DNA of 64,000 nucleotides, taken from Lachancea dasiensis (taxonomy: Eukaryota > Ascomycota > Saccharomycetes > Saccharomycetales > Saccharomycetaceae). The stretch covers positions 868,001 to 932,000 of the forward strand of contig LT598457.1 of the NCBI GenBank assembly GCA_900074725.1, read 5' to 3'. Shown in pieces: positions 1 to 9,503 of this stretch. The first letter of the stretch is position 1. Every line of letters starts with the position of its first letter. The position numbers were made by a program, and so were the translations under genes. The notes under the pieces were generated by a model. That model was not told the origin of the DNA and made no database searches. It worked only from the letters and a program-made list of their open reading frames with translations.

Positions 1-1
1 T

Positions 2-178
2 TTCATGGAGGCAAATGAGCAATGTATCGTCAACTTTCGCGTTGGCGACTATCTGCTTCTGACAGAGAAACTTGACAACGACTGGTTCATTGGTGAAGTT
101 CTTGATGCCTCAAAAAGTGTCAATCCTGATTATCGGTATGGGATTATTCCACAAAACTACATCGAGCTACTGCCATGA
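2..178 (+). CDS. HOF1: HOF1-like SH3-domain C-terminus (partial, 5' end outside window)
   Basis: The frame is open from the first bases of the window and ends in TGA at 176-178, giving the last 58 residues of a longer protein. The residues look like the second half of an SH3 domain: a VGDYL strand, a W-F-I-G-E stretch where the conserved tryptophan sits, and a closing GIIPQNYIELLP motif. In S. cerevisiae HOF1 (YMR032W), an F-BAR and SH3 protein of the bud-neck cytokinesis ring, lies next to ARP9 and ends in an SH3 domain. Here ARP9 follows in the same orientation with CSE4 between them. The HOF1 call therefore rests on domain type plus gene order; the F-BAR half lies outside the window. Confidence 0.65.
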   Translation, partial: FMEANEQCIVNFRVGDYLLLTEKLDNDWFIGEVLDASKSVNPDYRYGIIPQNYIELLP

Positions 179-388
179 ATTAGAAGAAGCTCATATGTCT
201 CACATAAGGGGATTCGGCTACATTTCAAATTAGAGGTATATTTGTTGTAATATTGTATTAATGACATTGGAGTTTTCTTGACACTATAAATCGCAATTCA
301 AATTTATCAATGCAGCATTCAAGAACGCGCCCTTTATTTGTCCTGGAAAAACAACTATGCGATAATTCATTCATCAGATATCTCTCCT

Positions 389-922
389 TCAAATGAACTG
401 ACCACGTATCCTGCGCGCCAGTTGCATATCTTTCCTCATGATAGTGATTCTTTTCGCATGAAGTGCAAGGAGATTGGTATGTTCCAAGAGCCCAACCAGA
501 TACGCCTCACTGGCTTCTTGAAGAGCCATAATAGCCATAGATTGCCACCGAAGTTCCTGCTCCTCGGTCGTAAATTGGTCGGTCACTTCCTTGACCAAAC
601 GTGCAAACGGCATTTTAGATATAAGAAGATCAGTGCTTCTCTGATATTTTCGTATTTCTTGTAGAGCCACATCGCTGGGGCGGTATCTTTTTGTTTTCAC
701 CTTCCGTCTACGTATCTGAGTGACCGCTGGTATAGTGCTTTCAATTCTAGAGGGCTCTTCAGATGGAACATAACGCCTACGGTCCTCCGATCGGCTTAGT
801 AGTAGCCTTCTTTGTCGATTTTTTTGGAGAAGCGAAAAAGCTCTTTCATTAATGTCTTGAGCCAGTCTATTAGTATTACTCAAAGTCCTAGCTCCATGCT
901 GGCTAGCTATACTGGTATTCAT
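389..922 (-). CDS. CSE4: Centromeric histone H3 variant (CENP-A)
   Basis: A protein of 177 residues starting at a true ATG (complement of CAT at 920-922). Residues from about 79 onward form a histone H3 fold, beginning [19 protein letters not shown] and ending in a basic tail. It differs from canonical H3 in the loop and alpha-2 region used for centromere targeting. The N-terminus carries a block around residues 25-51 ([10 protein letters not shown], then a run of basic residues and RRRY) that resembles the essential N-terminal domain of S. cerevisiae Cse4. It replaces H3 in the centromeric nucleosome on which the kinetochore assembles. S. cerevisiae Cse4 has 229 residues; the missing length is in the linker between the N-terminal block and the fold. 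It converges with HOF1 and diverges from ARP9 across about 140 bp. Confidence 0.95.
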   Translation of the reverse strand: MNTSIASQHGARTLSNTNRLAQDINERAFSLLQKNRQRRLLLSRSEDRRRYVPSEEPSRIESTIPAVTQIRRRKVKTKRYRPSDVALQEIRKYQRSTDLLISKMPFARLVKEVTDQFTTEEQELRWQSMAIMALQEASEAYLVGLLEHTNLLALHAKRITIMRKDMQLARRIRGQFI

Positions 923-1061
923 AGGTCTTAGCTTGGCGTTTTTCGTTTACTTATTTAGCTGGTGATGCTTTTGTTAGTTTACATTTCAAATTAATATCAA
1001 GCATGTTGTTATCACCTTCGACTTTCATCTGAAAATCTTAAACATTCAAATACGTACCGAT

Positions 1062-2481
1062 ATGGCTCCTTTTAGGCAAGATAGCTATTTCGTATGTACC
1101 ACATCTAAGGATGCTGTTGTATATCAGCTCAATTTACTAACCACCTCCTCTTAAGATCATATATCCAGGGTCGCAGTATGCCTTGGTGCAGTTTGGTATG
1201 AGAGAAGAAACCCTGTACCCACCACAATTGAAAATCCCAGTCGACGTATATCGCACAAGCGAGGGTAAGCTCACTACAAAGAAAGAAGGTAATGAACACG
1301 TTAGCCCGTTATGTGACGGTCGAATTGTGGACTTGGATGCATTCCTCTTTTTCATCAAGTTGGTGTACAGATCATACTTGGCGCAGCGTTCAAGGTTTGG
1401 AGCCAGTCCAGAGGTGTTTGACATGGAACTATCTAACATCCCTATGCTGCTCTTGAGCCATTCTTCTTGGTCGCATTTTCAATTAGAGACCATCACCCAG
1501 TTTGTTTTCGAGCAGCTGCAAATTAACAACTTCATGCTCTTACCCTCAAACCTGGCGTGCTCCTATGCACTTGGATCTCTACAAAATTGCGTAGTTATTG
1601 ATATCCACGCCACTGGTACCGACGTTACGCCAATTCTAGACTATATTCAATTGACACATCTGTCTGCGAAATCAAAGTTCGGTGGGAATTGCATTGACGA
1701 AGCACTTTCGGGACTACTTCGACAGTGGACCCCTGAACAAATTGAAGATTTAAAGAAGTCTAGTGTTTTTGAAGTTTTGAGTGAGGATGCAAAGAAAACT
1801 TCCACATTGAATTTTCAGAGTGAAGAAGACGAGGGCGCGTTGGACGTGGCTGCTCTAATTACCAGCGATCGTGATACTCGAGAACTGCTAGAAGAGCGGG
1901 AAAAAAACCAGGCCTCTCAACAGTTGTCAAACAGCGATCAAGAGACTAATGTGTTCGCCGAGCGTAATGGGAAGCAAGTCGTTGTGGGCAAGCAGAGATT
2001 CAGAGGCTGCGAAAAACTGATCGCCGAAATATCTAAGTGCGTCGGGAATGTGCTGGCTCAAATCGATGACTTCCACAAATTGAGGGCTATCTGGGAAAAT
2101 ATCGTAATTATAGGAGGCACATCGTCAATATCTGGTTTCAAGGAGGCTGTGGTACAGAAGCTTGTTGAGGACCATTTGGTTGAGGAGCCCGCATCCGAAA
2201 AAGCCACCAGGGAAGAGGAATATCAGGCGGCTAACAAGAAAAAGGCCAAGATCGCTTTTCGGAGCACCGTTGACTACCTTCAAGTGCCATCCGTGATAAA
2301 ACTAGCTAAATATCCAGAGTACTTTCCCGAATGGAAAAAACATGGATATAGCGAGCTGCCTTTCCTAGGGGCTGAGATTGTCGCCAAGCAAGGGTTTGGT
2401 CATACCAATGAGAGCTTCTATATAACCAGAGAGAGATACGACAAGAAGGGACCTTCAGCCATGTGGGACGTGACATTCTGA
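1062..2481 (+). CDS. ARP9: Actin-related protein 9, spliced (exons 1062-1091 and 1156-2481)
   Basis: Arp9 is the actin-related subunit that, with Arp7, binds the HSA helix of the SWI/SNF and RSC remodelling ATPases. The long frame has no usable ATG at its 5' end. Joining a 30-base first exon (MAPFRQDSYF) to the frame from 1156 (IIYPGSQYALVQFGM) gives 451 residues and restores the N-terminus I recall for S. cerevisiae Arp9 (MAPFRQDS, then IIYP and LVQFG). The actin fold is divergent and has a long acidic insertion around residues 220-270. The region near IVIIGGTSSISGF (about residue 345) corresponds to an actin phosphate-binding loop, followed by the C-terminal FLGAEIV segment. S. cerevisiae Arp9 has 467 residues. 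It diverges from CSE4. Confidence 0.93.
1092..1155 (+). other. Spliceosomal intron of ARP9
   Basis: A 64-base intron with a consensus 5' site GTATGT at 1092-1097, a perfect branch point TACTAAC at 1135-1141 and a 3' AG at 1154-1155. It falls in phase 0 after codon 10. The 14-base branch-to-acceptor distance and small size are normal for this yeast group. Unspliced reading hits a stop at 1152-1154. Confidence 0.92.
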
Positions 2482-2607
2482 TCATTTGAAAAAGGAGGGT
2501 ATCCGTCACAGATTAAAGTGAGGGATCTCGATTGTAAACAGCGTCTATTGCTCCGGACGCTTAACATAAGAGTTTAACATCACATTGATTCCCTGTTTAT
2601 TTTGAAA

Positions 2608-2772
2608 ATGTTGCCAACTTTATATTCTACTGAACTATACGGACAGGTGAAAAAGAGGTTGACACTCCTTGTAATTACATCGATACTCGCCACACTATAT
2701 GGCGCGAAATCATCTGTTTATTCGGTTGGTGGGGCTGCTCGAAGTACTAGCGACGCAAATATCCGTTGGTAA
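2608..2772 (+). CDS. Possible 54-residue single-span membrane protein, unassigned
   Basis: A short ATG-initiated frame in the 557-bp gap between ARP9 and IMP2, on the same strand as both. It encodes a short N-terminus, a KKR patch and then a hydrophobic stretch (TLLVITSILATLYGA, about residues 19-33) that could cross a membrane once, followed by a polar, serine-rich tail. The basic-then-hydrophobic layout is typical of small mitochondrial or ER membrane proteins, but I cannot name a family. The S. cerevisiae gene at this position, RCH1, is absent. The rest of the gap (2482-2607 and 2773-3038) shows nothing recognisable. The frame could be fortuitous. Confidence 0.3.
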   Translation: MLPTLYSTELYGQVKKRLTLLVITSILATLYGAKSSVYSVGGAARSTSDANIRW

Positions 2773-3038
2773 GTGCCAAGAAGGAAATCACCGTCAACAA
2801 GACTACGAGGCAGATCAAGGCACTACTTACAAGACTTGGCCAACAGACATCACAGTACTTAACATGAAAAGGAAGTAGCTTATTGTACAGTAATCAAGTA
2901 TCATGTAGTAATCCGTCGTTAGCGACTTCTTCCTCAAGACGGCATCCTCATCTCGATAGTTCCAACGATTACCGCTCTTCAAAGGGACCAGCTGCTATCC
3001 TAGCACGCAAGGCTGGTCTGATATATGATTACTGAGAA

Positions 3039-3569
3039 ATGATGAACTTGCGAGGGCTGACTCTGAACGGCAAAGGAGCTTTACTTGTCATCTCCTGGAT
3101 TCCTGTAGCGATGTGCTTCAACGAAAATGTCTGCTACATAGCCAAGATAGAGGGAAAGTCGATGAGGCCGACCCTAAACCCCAACGACATAACCCACACA
3201 GATTGGGTGTTGCTGTGGAAGTGGGGCGCCAAAAATGCCTCCAATTTGCATCACAATGACATTATTTTGTTCAAGGCACCTACCAATCCAAGAAAAGTGT
3301 ACTGTAAGCGTATAAAGGGAATGCAGTACGATACATTACATACACGACACCCTTATCCAAAAGATGTAGTAAATATTCCTCGCAATCACGTCTGGGTAGA
3401 GGGAGATAATGCCTTTCACTCTACAGACTCAAATAACTTTGGACCAATATCTACTGGACTAGTTATCGGAAAAGCCATAGGTGTGATTTGGCCACCAAGC
3501 CGATGGGGCTCGAATCTCTCTGAAACGATCGGGCGCGAGGATGCAAGAATGAATGGAATTGTTGTATAG
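3039..3569 (+). CDS. IMP2: Mitochondrial inner membrane peptidase subunit 2
   Basis: A signal-peptidase-family (S26) serine protease of the mitochondrial inner membrane. With Imp1 it removes sorting signals from intermembrane-space proteins such as cytochrome c1. The 176 residues match the S. cerevisiae length of 177. A hydrophobic segment at about residues 13-27 anchors it. The catalytic serine lies in the motif EGKSMRPTLNP (Ser41) and the general-base lysine in RKVYCKRIKG (Lys90). The later box WVEGDNAFHSTDSNNFGPI is the usual C-terminal motif of the family. Two ATG codons are adjacent at the start, and the first is used. In S. cerevisiae IMP2 (YMR035W) lies next to MIH1 (YMR036C), as here, and the two genes converge. 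Confidence 0.94.
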   Translation: MMNLRGLTLNGKGALLVISWIPVAMCFNENVCYIAKIEGKSMRPTLNPNDITHTDWVLLWKWGAKNASNLHHNDIILFKAPTNPRKVYCKRIKGMQYDTLHTRHPYPKDVVNIPRNHVWVEGDNAFHSTDSNNFGPISTGLVIGKAIGVIWPPSRWGSNLSETIGREDARMNGIVV

Positions 3570-3651
3570 TGCTTACAAGATTCTTCATATACATTATAGA
3601 TACAATAGAAAAAGAATGCATTTCGAATAGCAATTAAAGATGAATGATATG

Positions 3652-5469
3652 CTAGTTTTTAGTGTTGTGTTTGAGGTTCGGATAGACATCATTGTCGTCA
3701 TCTTCCTCTTTCAAGATAGAGCCAAACAGAGATCTCTTTGTGCTCTTAAATGCAAGTGTGGACGCCATGGCGCCGCGAAATGGGTGAGCTACGTTGGACT
3801 CGTCAAGGCTAATGTTATCCAAGTCTGTACTGCCCGTATCGTCGCGAAGTTCCTCCATGAACATCGGTCCACTGCTATTGTTACTGCTAGTGAGACTGGT
3901 GGGGCTCCCATAATCCTCTGCGTCGCAATAATGGGATAGTGAAAGTTTGGGTGGGGCTTCATAGGGAAAGGGTAGTGCTGGTTTAGAACTGTTAGATGAA
4001 TTCCACTTGTTGTTCGAAAACAGTGTTTGATTTGGATTTTTCTCGTTAGGACCGAGGACAAGCTTGGACCTAGATGATACGAAGCTCTTGTTTAATGACT
4101 GAAATGAGTTGGCCCTGGTAACAATGCGTTTCGAGTTTATGCGAAATTTTTCCATCTCTGCTTCGCATAGATCGATATGCTCTTGCGAATCCATGCCTAT
4201 ATAGCGTCGGGGAAAACATAGTGACTGGTATTTGTCGAAAAAAGATTTGTAGCCACCATCAACGATGAGTATGTCAGGATAGTGTAACTTTGGATAGCTG
4301 TCATAATTTAAAACACGGTCACAATTTCTCAAGTGGGAGGCCATAATAGGACCTCTATAAGAACTGAATTCACAATGGAAGATTATAAGGGGCGGGAGCT
4401 CATGGGTGCATACCGTTTTTCTGTTGTGTATGAACTTTGATTCCAACGCACTCTGAGAATTTATGTTGATGGCAACCCCAATATGACCGCCTCGGTACTC
4501 GTATTCGAATCTACAGTCCACAACGTAGACATCCTGATAATGTTGTCTAAACCCTCCATCCATGATTTCGACCAAAGTCTCGACATCAATTCGAGGAAAT
4601 TTGTCGTCTGTCTTTTCATCAATATGATACCTTATACCACTGTATTCAAGTCTAGATTGATATGTGGGACACTCTGGTGAGGTTGAAACTTGTGATTCAT
4701 CCAGAGGAGTTTTCTCGGTAGCACTATATCCCTGAGAAAATTCTTTTTGTGACGCATACATCGAATGAATTCTTCTCAGGTTGCTTCGCACAAGGCTTCC
4801 TTGAGGATTAGTGGAATCCTTTTTAATCCCATGTTGCTGCCCTCTGAACTGCCTTTTGGATCGCAACGAGTTAGCTCCCGTGTCCCTCGATGCGATCAAT
4901 GTCGTAGAAGCGGTTCCGCTGTTACTTCGCCTAAGCTTCGGCTTGCGGGTGTCCTTTGAAGGTAGATGTCCTTGCATGGAAGGTTGACAGCTATCTGGAA
5001 ATGCTTGTTTTACCACAGGAGATATGCAATATGCATCCTCATCGCATGACGGAGAAGACTCAGCTGAGCTCACTTCAATCGACTGAGTCTCGAGTTCCAA
5101 ATTTGGTTTTCGGTAAGTCGTCGAATATTTTGTATCAACAAAGAGGCAACCGGAAGACTCGATTTTATCACAATTTGCATTTCCGTCAGCTTGTGTACTG
5201 TCAGACTTTCTGTCTTTGTGAGGTTTGCGACCCATTCCTTTCAACAAGCTGATACTCTTCAAAAAGCTACCACCCTCCTGTAGACTCATGGCGAGTCCAG
5301 AGTTCTTGGCCCTCTTCACCAAGCCCTTAGGATTGCTCATGACTCCAGTTTCCTGCAAAGAAGTAGCTGAAGTTGGTTCACACAAGTTCAAGACGGCTTG
5401 TATACCTTTACCCAAGTTCGCATATCGAGCACCATGAACGATTTTGCAGTAGAACATTATAAGGCCCAT
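3652..5469 (-). CDS. MIH1: Cdc25-type dual-specificity phosphatase, mitotic inducer
   Basis: A phosphatase that removes the inhibitory tyrosine phosphate from the cyclin-dependent kinase Cdc28 and so opposes Swe1 at the G2/M transition. The protein has 605 residues. The first 290 are rich in Ser, Lys and Arg and look disordered, as expected of a phospho-regulated N-terminus. A rhodanese-like catalytic domain spans about residues 292-430 with the CX5R active site HCEFSSYRG (Cys366, Arg372) and the upstream VVDCRFEYEYRGGHI box that Cdc25 enzymes share. The tail from about 450 is again polar. It converges with IMP2, leaving an 80-bp gap, and keeps its S. cerevisiae neighbour. Confidence 0.95.
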   Translation of the reverse strand: MGLIMFYCKIVHGARYANLGKGIQAVLNLCEPTSATSLQETGVMSNPKGLVKRAKNSGLAMSLQEGGSFLKSISLLKGMGRKPHKDRKSDSTQADGNANCDKIESSGCLFVDTKYSTTYRKPNLELETQSIEVSSAESSPSCDEDAYCISPVVKQAFPDSCQPSMQGHLPSKDTRKPKLRRSNSGTASTTLIASRDTGANSLRSKRQFRGQQHGIKKDSTNPQGSLVRSNLRRIHSMYASQKEFSQGYSATEKTPLDESQVSTSPECPTYQSRLEYSGIRYHIDEKTDDKFPRIDVETLVEIMDGGFRQHYQDVYVVDCRFEYEYRGGHIGVAININSQSALESKFIHNRKTVCTHELPPLIIFHCEFSSYRGPIMASHLRNCDRVLNYDSYPKLHYPDILIVDGGYKSFFDKYQSLCFPRRYIGMDSQEHIDLCEAEMEKFRINSKRIVTRANSFQSLNKSFVSSRSKLVLGPNEKNPNQTLFSNNKWNSSNSSKPALPFPYEAPPKLSLSHYCDAEDYGSPTSLTSSNNSSGPMFMEELRDDTGSTDLDNISLDESNVAHPFRGAMASTLAFKSTKRSLFGSILKEEDDDNDVYPNLKHNTKN

Positions 5470-6361
5470 TGTCAGAAGTGAACTTACAGAAGAATCTGAA
5501 CATGTATATCAGTATAGACTTATGTATCAGACTTGGCTATCTTGCGAAATGAAGAGCAAACTATATCAGGGCACCTTGCTACTTCCTGGCTTCTTTGTGG
5601 TCAGTTACCGACAGCAGTAATCTAAACGCTATAATGTCCGTTACAATCTCTGATAGACATTGTATTTTATATTCTGAGTAACCTACAAGACTTTGAGCTT
5701 TGAGACCTTTATCAATTTGTTCTTCACTCTATGGATTCTATGATTGGACCTTGTCAGGGAAATACAGCTGCTAGATATGTAACACTTTGGAAGCCATAAT
5801 CCGGGAACTGTTAGAGCCAGATAATCCAGCAATTGAATGAGATGGTGTAGTTGGATGGTTGAATGGCTTAATAGTCCAAATCTATGTAATAAACCTGGTC
5901 TGGATTCCATTTTTTGGATTCCCTTGGCTGTTAGTTTACCCAAGTATCACTTCTTACCATAATGACACTATTTTTACATGAAGTATCTTGCGACTGGAAA
6001 ACCTCGGTCTACTACGGATAGCGAATGAGCAAATGTGGAGTCGAAAGTGTGGTTATTAACTATCTGGTCATTGGGGCCACGGTTTGGTCACATTTACTAG
6101 CGATTACATATTTCCCCTGTGGTAGTAAGGGACCATTTGCCTAGCGAAGAGGAGTCAGGGAACTATACGTGAGCCAGGCTGTACCTAAGTAGGTTGAAAA
6201 AAGTCGACGTTAACTTTTAGACCATTGCACATACGTCGCGTCTTCACTTGCACAACCTTACGACGATTCAGGAAAAAGTGATAAAAGAGCCAGCTGTCAA
6301 TATATATACCTGCGATGAGTTCGATGAAGAGAATCTACATGGAATACGGAATGGCTTCAAG
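5470..6361. other. Divergent intergenic region MIH1 / SET6-like gene
   Basis: About 890 bp serving as the promoter region of two divergent genes. A TATA-like TATATATA lies at about 6299-6306, roughly 55 bp before the SET6-like ATG at 6362. The sequence between 6248 and 6361 is open in the SET6 frame but contains no in-frame ATG, so it is treated as leader. No RNA gene or repeat was recognised. Confidence 0.5.
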
Positions 6362-7456
6362 ATGAACCAAGTTGGCGATGTGCTAGAATCTTGGCCATCA
6401 GATCTGTTTGAAATTCGAACAACTTCTTATGGGGGCCGTGCTTGTTTTGCGACGCGCGACATTCCGGCAGATACTGAGGTCTTGGTGATAAATCGTAGTT
6501 TGGGAAACTCTATATGTCATGAGTTTCGCAAGGAGGTTTGTAGTTCGTGCTTTCAGTACGAATATGGTCGCACGATGAAGGTGAGGCTCCCTCGAGGCTA
6601 TTCTCAAATCGCCCCAAAAGGCGCTGGTTTATGGTTTTGCAACGAAGGTTGCCGAGGTCAGTTCTTAAGTCAAGACCATATAAAACACCTAGTCGAGGCC
6701 TATGAAACTTTAGAACAAAATTGGGTATCCCAGAGATCAAAAAGGAAAGCGGAAGAGTCCGCCGAAAATATTGAGTATGCCGTCGAGATCACGGCTGCAG
6801 ACGTCGATAGGGCATGGAACCGGTTAGAGTGTGAATGGGTCCAAAAGGTTGCTCTTCTCAAACTCTCCCGGAGGTCGTGTTTCTTGCCTGTTATCGACGA
6901 GGCCGAATTTGCTTGTGCAAGGTTTGTCACTAACTGCCTATTTACACTTCTGACGGCGGATGAGAACAGCCCCCAGATACTTGCGTTCCAATGCCTCCAG
7001 TCAAATGAGCTGCCGAAAATCCAGAAATTTCCACCTCTGTTGCAACTTCAGCAGAATGTATACAAAACCTTAAAAATACTACTACCGCCTTTTCTAAATT
7101 CTGCACTGAACATTGAAATCTTTCGACATATTTTGGGATCTGAATACGGGAACTCTTTTGGTATATGGCAACTAGAAGAGGATAGTGACAGCAGAGAATA
7201 TCTAGGATATTGGGTCCTGCCCGAGGCCTCTTTTTTCAACCATTCGTGCGCCCCGAACCTTGAAAAATGTCGTCGAGGAAACTGCATGACCTTCAAGTTA
7301 ACCACACCTGTGCATAAGAATCAAGAGCTATGCGTGGACTACAAAGGAATATTACACTTGCCAGTCCAAGAAAGGCGTAACGTTTTGAAAGATAACTGGT
7401 TTTTTGACTGCGGGTGCGATCGGTGCCTCTCCGAAACCTTGGTGAAGAAAGCCTAA
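6362..7456 (+). CDS. SET6: SET-domain protein with an embedded zinc-binding insert, SET6-like
   Basis: A SET-domain protein of 364 residues from the first in-frame ATG; the frame opens upstream at 6248 only with TTG. The SET domain begins with the GGRACFATRDIPADTEVL box and is interrupted by a cysteine-rich insert (CSSC near residue 60, then CNEGC), the arrangement of SMYD-type and yeast Set5/Set6 proteins. The C-terminal half has the substrate and cofactor motif NHSCAPNLEK, then ELCVDY and a post-SET FDCGCDRC cluster. S. cerevisiae Set6 has 373 residues while Set5 is much longer, which favours Set6. Set6 has no firmly established substrate. It is convergent with ELM1. This position is not the S. 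cerevisiae one, so the orthology is inferred from the protein alone. Confidence 0.75.
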   Translation: MNQVGDVLESWPSDLFEIRTTSYGGRACFATRDIPADTEVLVINRSLGNSICHEFRKEVCSSCFQYEYGRTMKVRLPRGYSQIAPKGAGLWFCNEGCRGQFLSQDHIKHLVEAYETLEQNWVSQRSKRKAEESAENIEYAVEITAADVDRAWNRLECEWVQKVALLKLSRRSCFLPVIDEAEFACARFVTNCLFTLLTADENSPQILAFQCLQSNELPKIQKFPPLLQLQQNVYKTLKILLPPFLNSALNIEIFRHILGSEYGNSFGIWQLEEDSDSREYLGYWVLPEASFFNHSCAPNLEKCRRGNCMTFKLTTPVHKNQELCVDYKGILHLPVQERRNVLKDNWFFDCGCDRCLSETLVKKA

Positions 7457-7530
7457 AAAACGCTTAAACCAAGTTACAAGCATTTGTCTATCATTAATTA
7501 TTACTCTATAACCCTCATGCCCTATCAAGG

Positions 7531-9321
7531 TTAAATCCCATCGGCATAGTTCATATATCGCCTAATATCATCCATTGTGTTTGACGTTTGCGCAGAAACG
7601 CGGATATTACAGGCACTTAGGTCTTTCTGTGATGCGGACTCCAAGTATTTTGAAAAATCTAAGGTCCCGCTGGAAGGCATCAATTTGGTGTTACGTTGAC
7701 TGTCTGGAAGCTGATGATCCTCAGTTACGGTATATTGCAACTGTTCAGGTGTCTCTTGAATTTTGATCGCTGTATCAACTTTAACCGGAGAGGAGTGTTT
7801 ACTGCGTGCATCCATACCAGATGGGAATTCAAGAGGCGCATCTAAATTTTTATTCTTGCAGTCTTCTGGTGAATCATCCAAGCTTCCAGACACTTCCACT
7901 AGAGAGCCCGTACTTTCAAGCCGACAAGAAAGCCTCTCGGTATCTGTAAAGTCTATAACTCGTACTGGCTCATCGTTTGAGGAAGATCCGGAAAACGACA
8001 AGTTGGACTTTTGATCTACAAATCGCTCCTCAGGCGAAGCAGTAAAAGGTGTGCTTAATTTTTCTTCATTGGGCTTCGTCTTGTTTGTGCCTTTAAAACT
8101 CAATCTTCGCAGTTTGGAGACAAATCGCTTCATTCCTTTCTCTTTTTTGGGTTGATTCAATAGCTTCATTAACGCTTGTACAGTGATTCTTTCCCCAGGT
8201 TCCTTGTTCAAAAGTTCCGAAACTACCAAGTCATGGATCCAATGGCCGGTTGGGGATATATTGTTAGCCGCAATTTTATGGAAGGTGTCAAATTCGTTAT
8301 CTCCGCGAAATGGTAACTTATTCTCTAAAAGACAGTAAATGGTAATGCCCAAGGACCAAATATCTAATTGAAAGCCATTGGTTACTTGATCATCCTTTTC
8401 AAAGTTACACAACTCAGGCGCCGTGAAAGCCGGAGTACCCGCAATCTTGTTTATTTCCTCCCTGTAGGCCGAAGGCAACTTTGTATCATAAAACGGAAGC
8501 TTCTCTGGTATTAGCAAAGAGCTTCCAAAGTCCGATAGCATGACCCTAGAGTATCTTTCATTCACTAAAATATTTGAGGGCTTGATATCCCGATGTACGC
8601 AGCCCTGGTCCGCTAGATATTGTAGCCCAGATGCCAAACTCCTTAAAACAAATTCGGCAAACTCATTGGCATCGGTCTTATGCCGGAGGACCTGATTCCA
8701 CTGTCCCAGTGATTCACTTTTGTACGATCTTTTCCATTGTAGTTCTCCCAAACTTGCTAAGGGCGAAACAATCCAGATCTGCTGGCTTAGCGGCGAATCG
8801 ATGCAGGAGTTAATTCCCAAAATATTTGCGTGCTGAAAGCGGCTGGTCACGAACACTTCCCACCTGATTCTATGCATATTCATTTCAACAATTGCCTCAT
8901 CGCTGGTCATCAAGGTCCTACCCAGAAACTTATTACGGCGTATTTGGCGTAGAACCTGGTTCATCGAGTATTGGTGAGAGTTTCTAGGACGCTTTGGGAT
9001 GCACTTGACCGCAACATAATCCCCTGTAGAGGATCTTGCCATGAAAACATCACCATACTGGCCACTGCCGATGCGCCTGACAAGCGTGAACTCACCTAAC
9101 ACTCTACTTGAGCCTGAGTCTCTCACATACGTAACAAAAGGCCGCAAGTGTTGCTCGACAGACCTTTGGTGATTTTGCACTATGTGCTGGTAAGATAAAT
9201 GCCCCCATTTATCACCTGTTTCTTTGGAGCCGTGTACGTCTTCATCCTTTTGAGTTGCTGGATAGTCTATCAACCGTGGTAGTTCACCAACTACTGGGGT
9301 AGGTAAAGGGCTTTCGTCCAT
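7531..9321 (-). CDS. ELM1: Ser/Thr kinase of the bud neck, Snf1- and septin-regulating
   Basis: Elm1 is a kinase that phosphorylates Snf1 and Gin4-type kinases and controls septin organisation and bud morphology. The protein has 596 residues (S. cerevisiae 640). The kinase domain spans about residues 77-390, with glycine loop GSGQYG (85-90), ATP-binding lysine in VAVKCI (Lys106), catalytic HRDIKPSN (243-250), DFG (264-266) and APE (301-303). The C-terminal third is polar and Ser/Thr-rich, as expected of the region that directs it to the bud neck. In S. cerevisiae ELM1 (YKL048C) lies beside CSE4 (YKL049C); here the two are separated by YMR-series genes, the interleaving expected of a non-duplicated genome. 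It converges with the SET6-like gene. Confidence 0.9.
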   Translation of the reverse strand: MDESPLPTPVVGELPRLIDYPATQKDEDVHGSKETGDKWGHLSYQHIVQNHQRSVEQHLRPFVTYVRDSGSSRVLGEFTLVRRIGSGQYGDVFMARSSTGDYVAVKCIPKRPRNSHQYSMNQVLRQIRRNKFLGRTLMTSDEAIVEMNMHRIRWEVFVTSRFQHANILGINSCIDSPLSQQIWIVSPLASLGELQWKRSYKSESLGQWNQVLRHKTDANEFAEFVLRSLASGLQYLADQGCVHRDIKPSNILVNERYSRVMLSDFGSSLLIPEKLPFYDTKLPSAYREEINKIAGTPAFTAPELCNFEKDDQVTNGFQLDIWSLGITIYCLLENKLPFRGDNEFDTFHKIAANNISPTGHWIHDLVVSELLNKEPGERITVQALMKLLNQPKKEKGMKRFVSKLRRLSFKGTNKTKPNEEKLSTPFTASPEERFVDQKSNLSFSGSSSNDEPVRVIDFTDTERLSCRLESTGSLVEVSGSLDDSPEDCKNKNLDAPLEFPSGMDARSKHSSPVKVDTAIKIQETPEQLQYTVTEDHQLPDSQRNTKLMPSSGTLDFSKYLESASQKDLSACNIRVSAQTSNTMDDIRRYMNYADGI

Positions 9322-9503
9322 TTAATGTATCACCACACTTGGTACCTGTTCGATAAATTCCAGCAAATTAGACGCATATGATCGACCAACTAACAAACGT
9401 TACAGCGGAAGAAACCTAAAAAAATACACACTCGCAGTAAAGAGAATTACAAAATGCTAAAGTAGACACCTTTTAAATTCTATCAACAAAATTCTTAAGA
9501 TAA

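Noticed and set aside
338-664. 108-codon plus-strand frame
   Set aside because: It opens with TTG and lies antisense to CSE4.
6248-6361. N-terminal extension of the SET6-like protein
   Set aside because: The extension would start at TTG. A TATA-like element lies inside it, and starting at the ATG at 6362 gives a length close to Set6.
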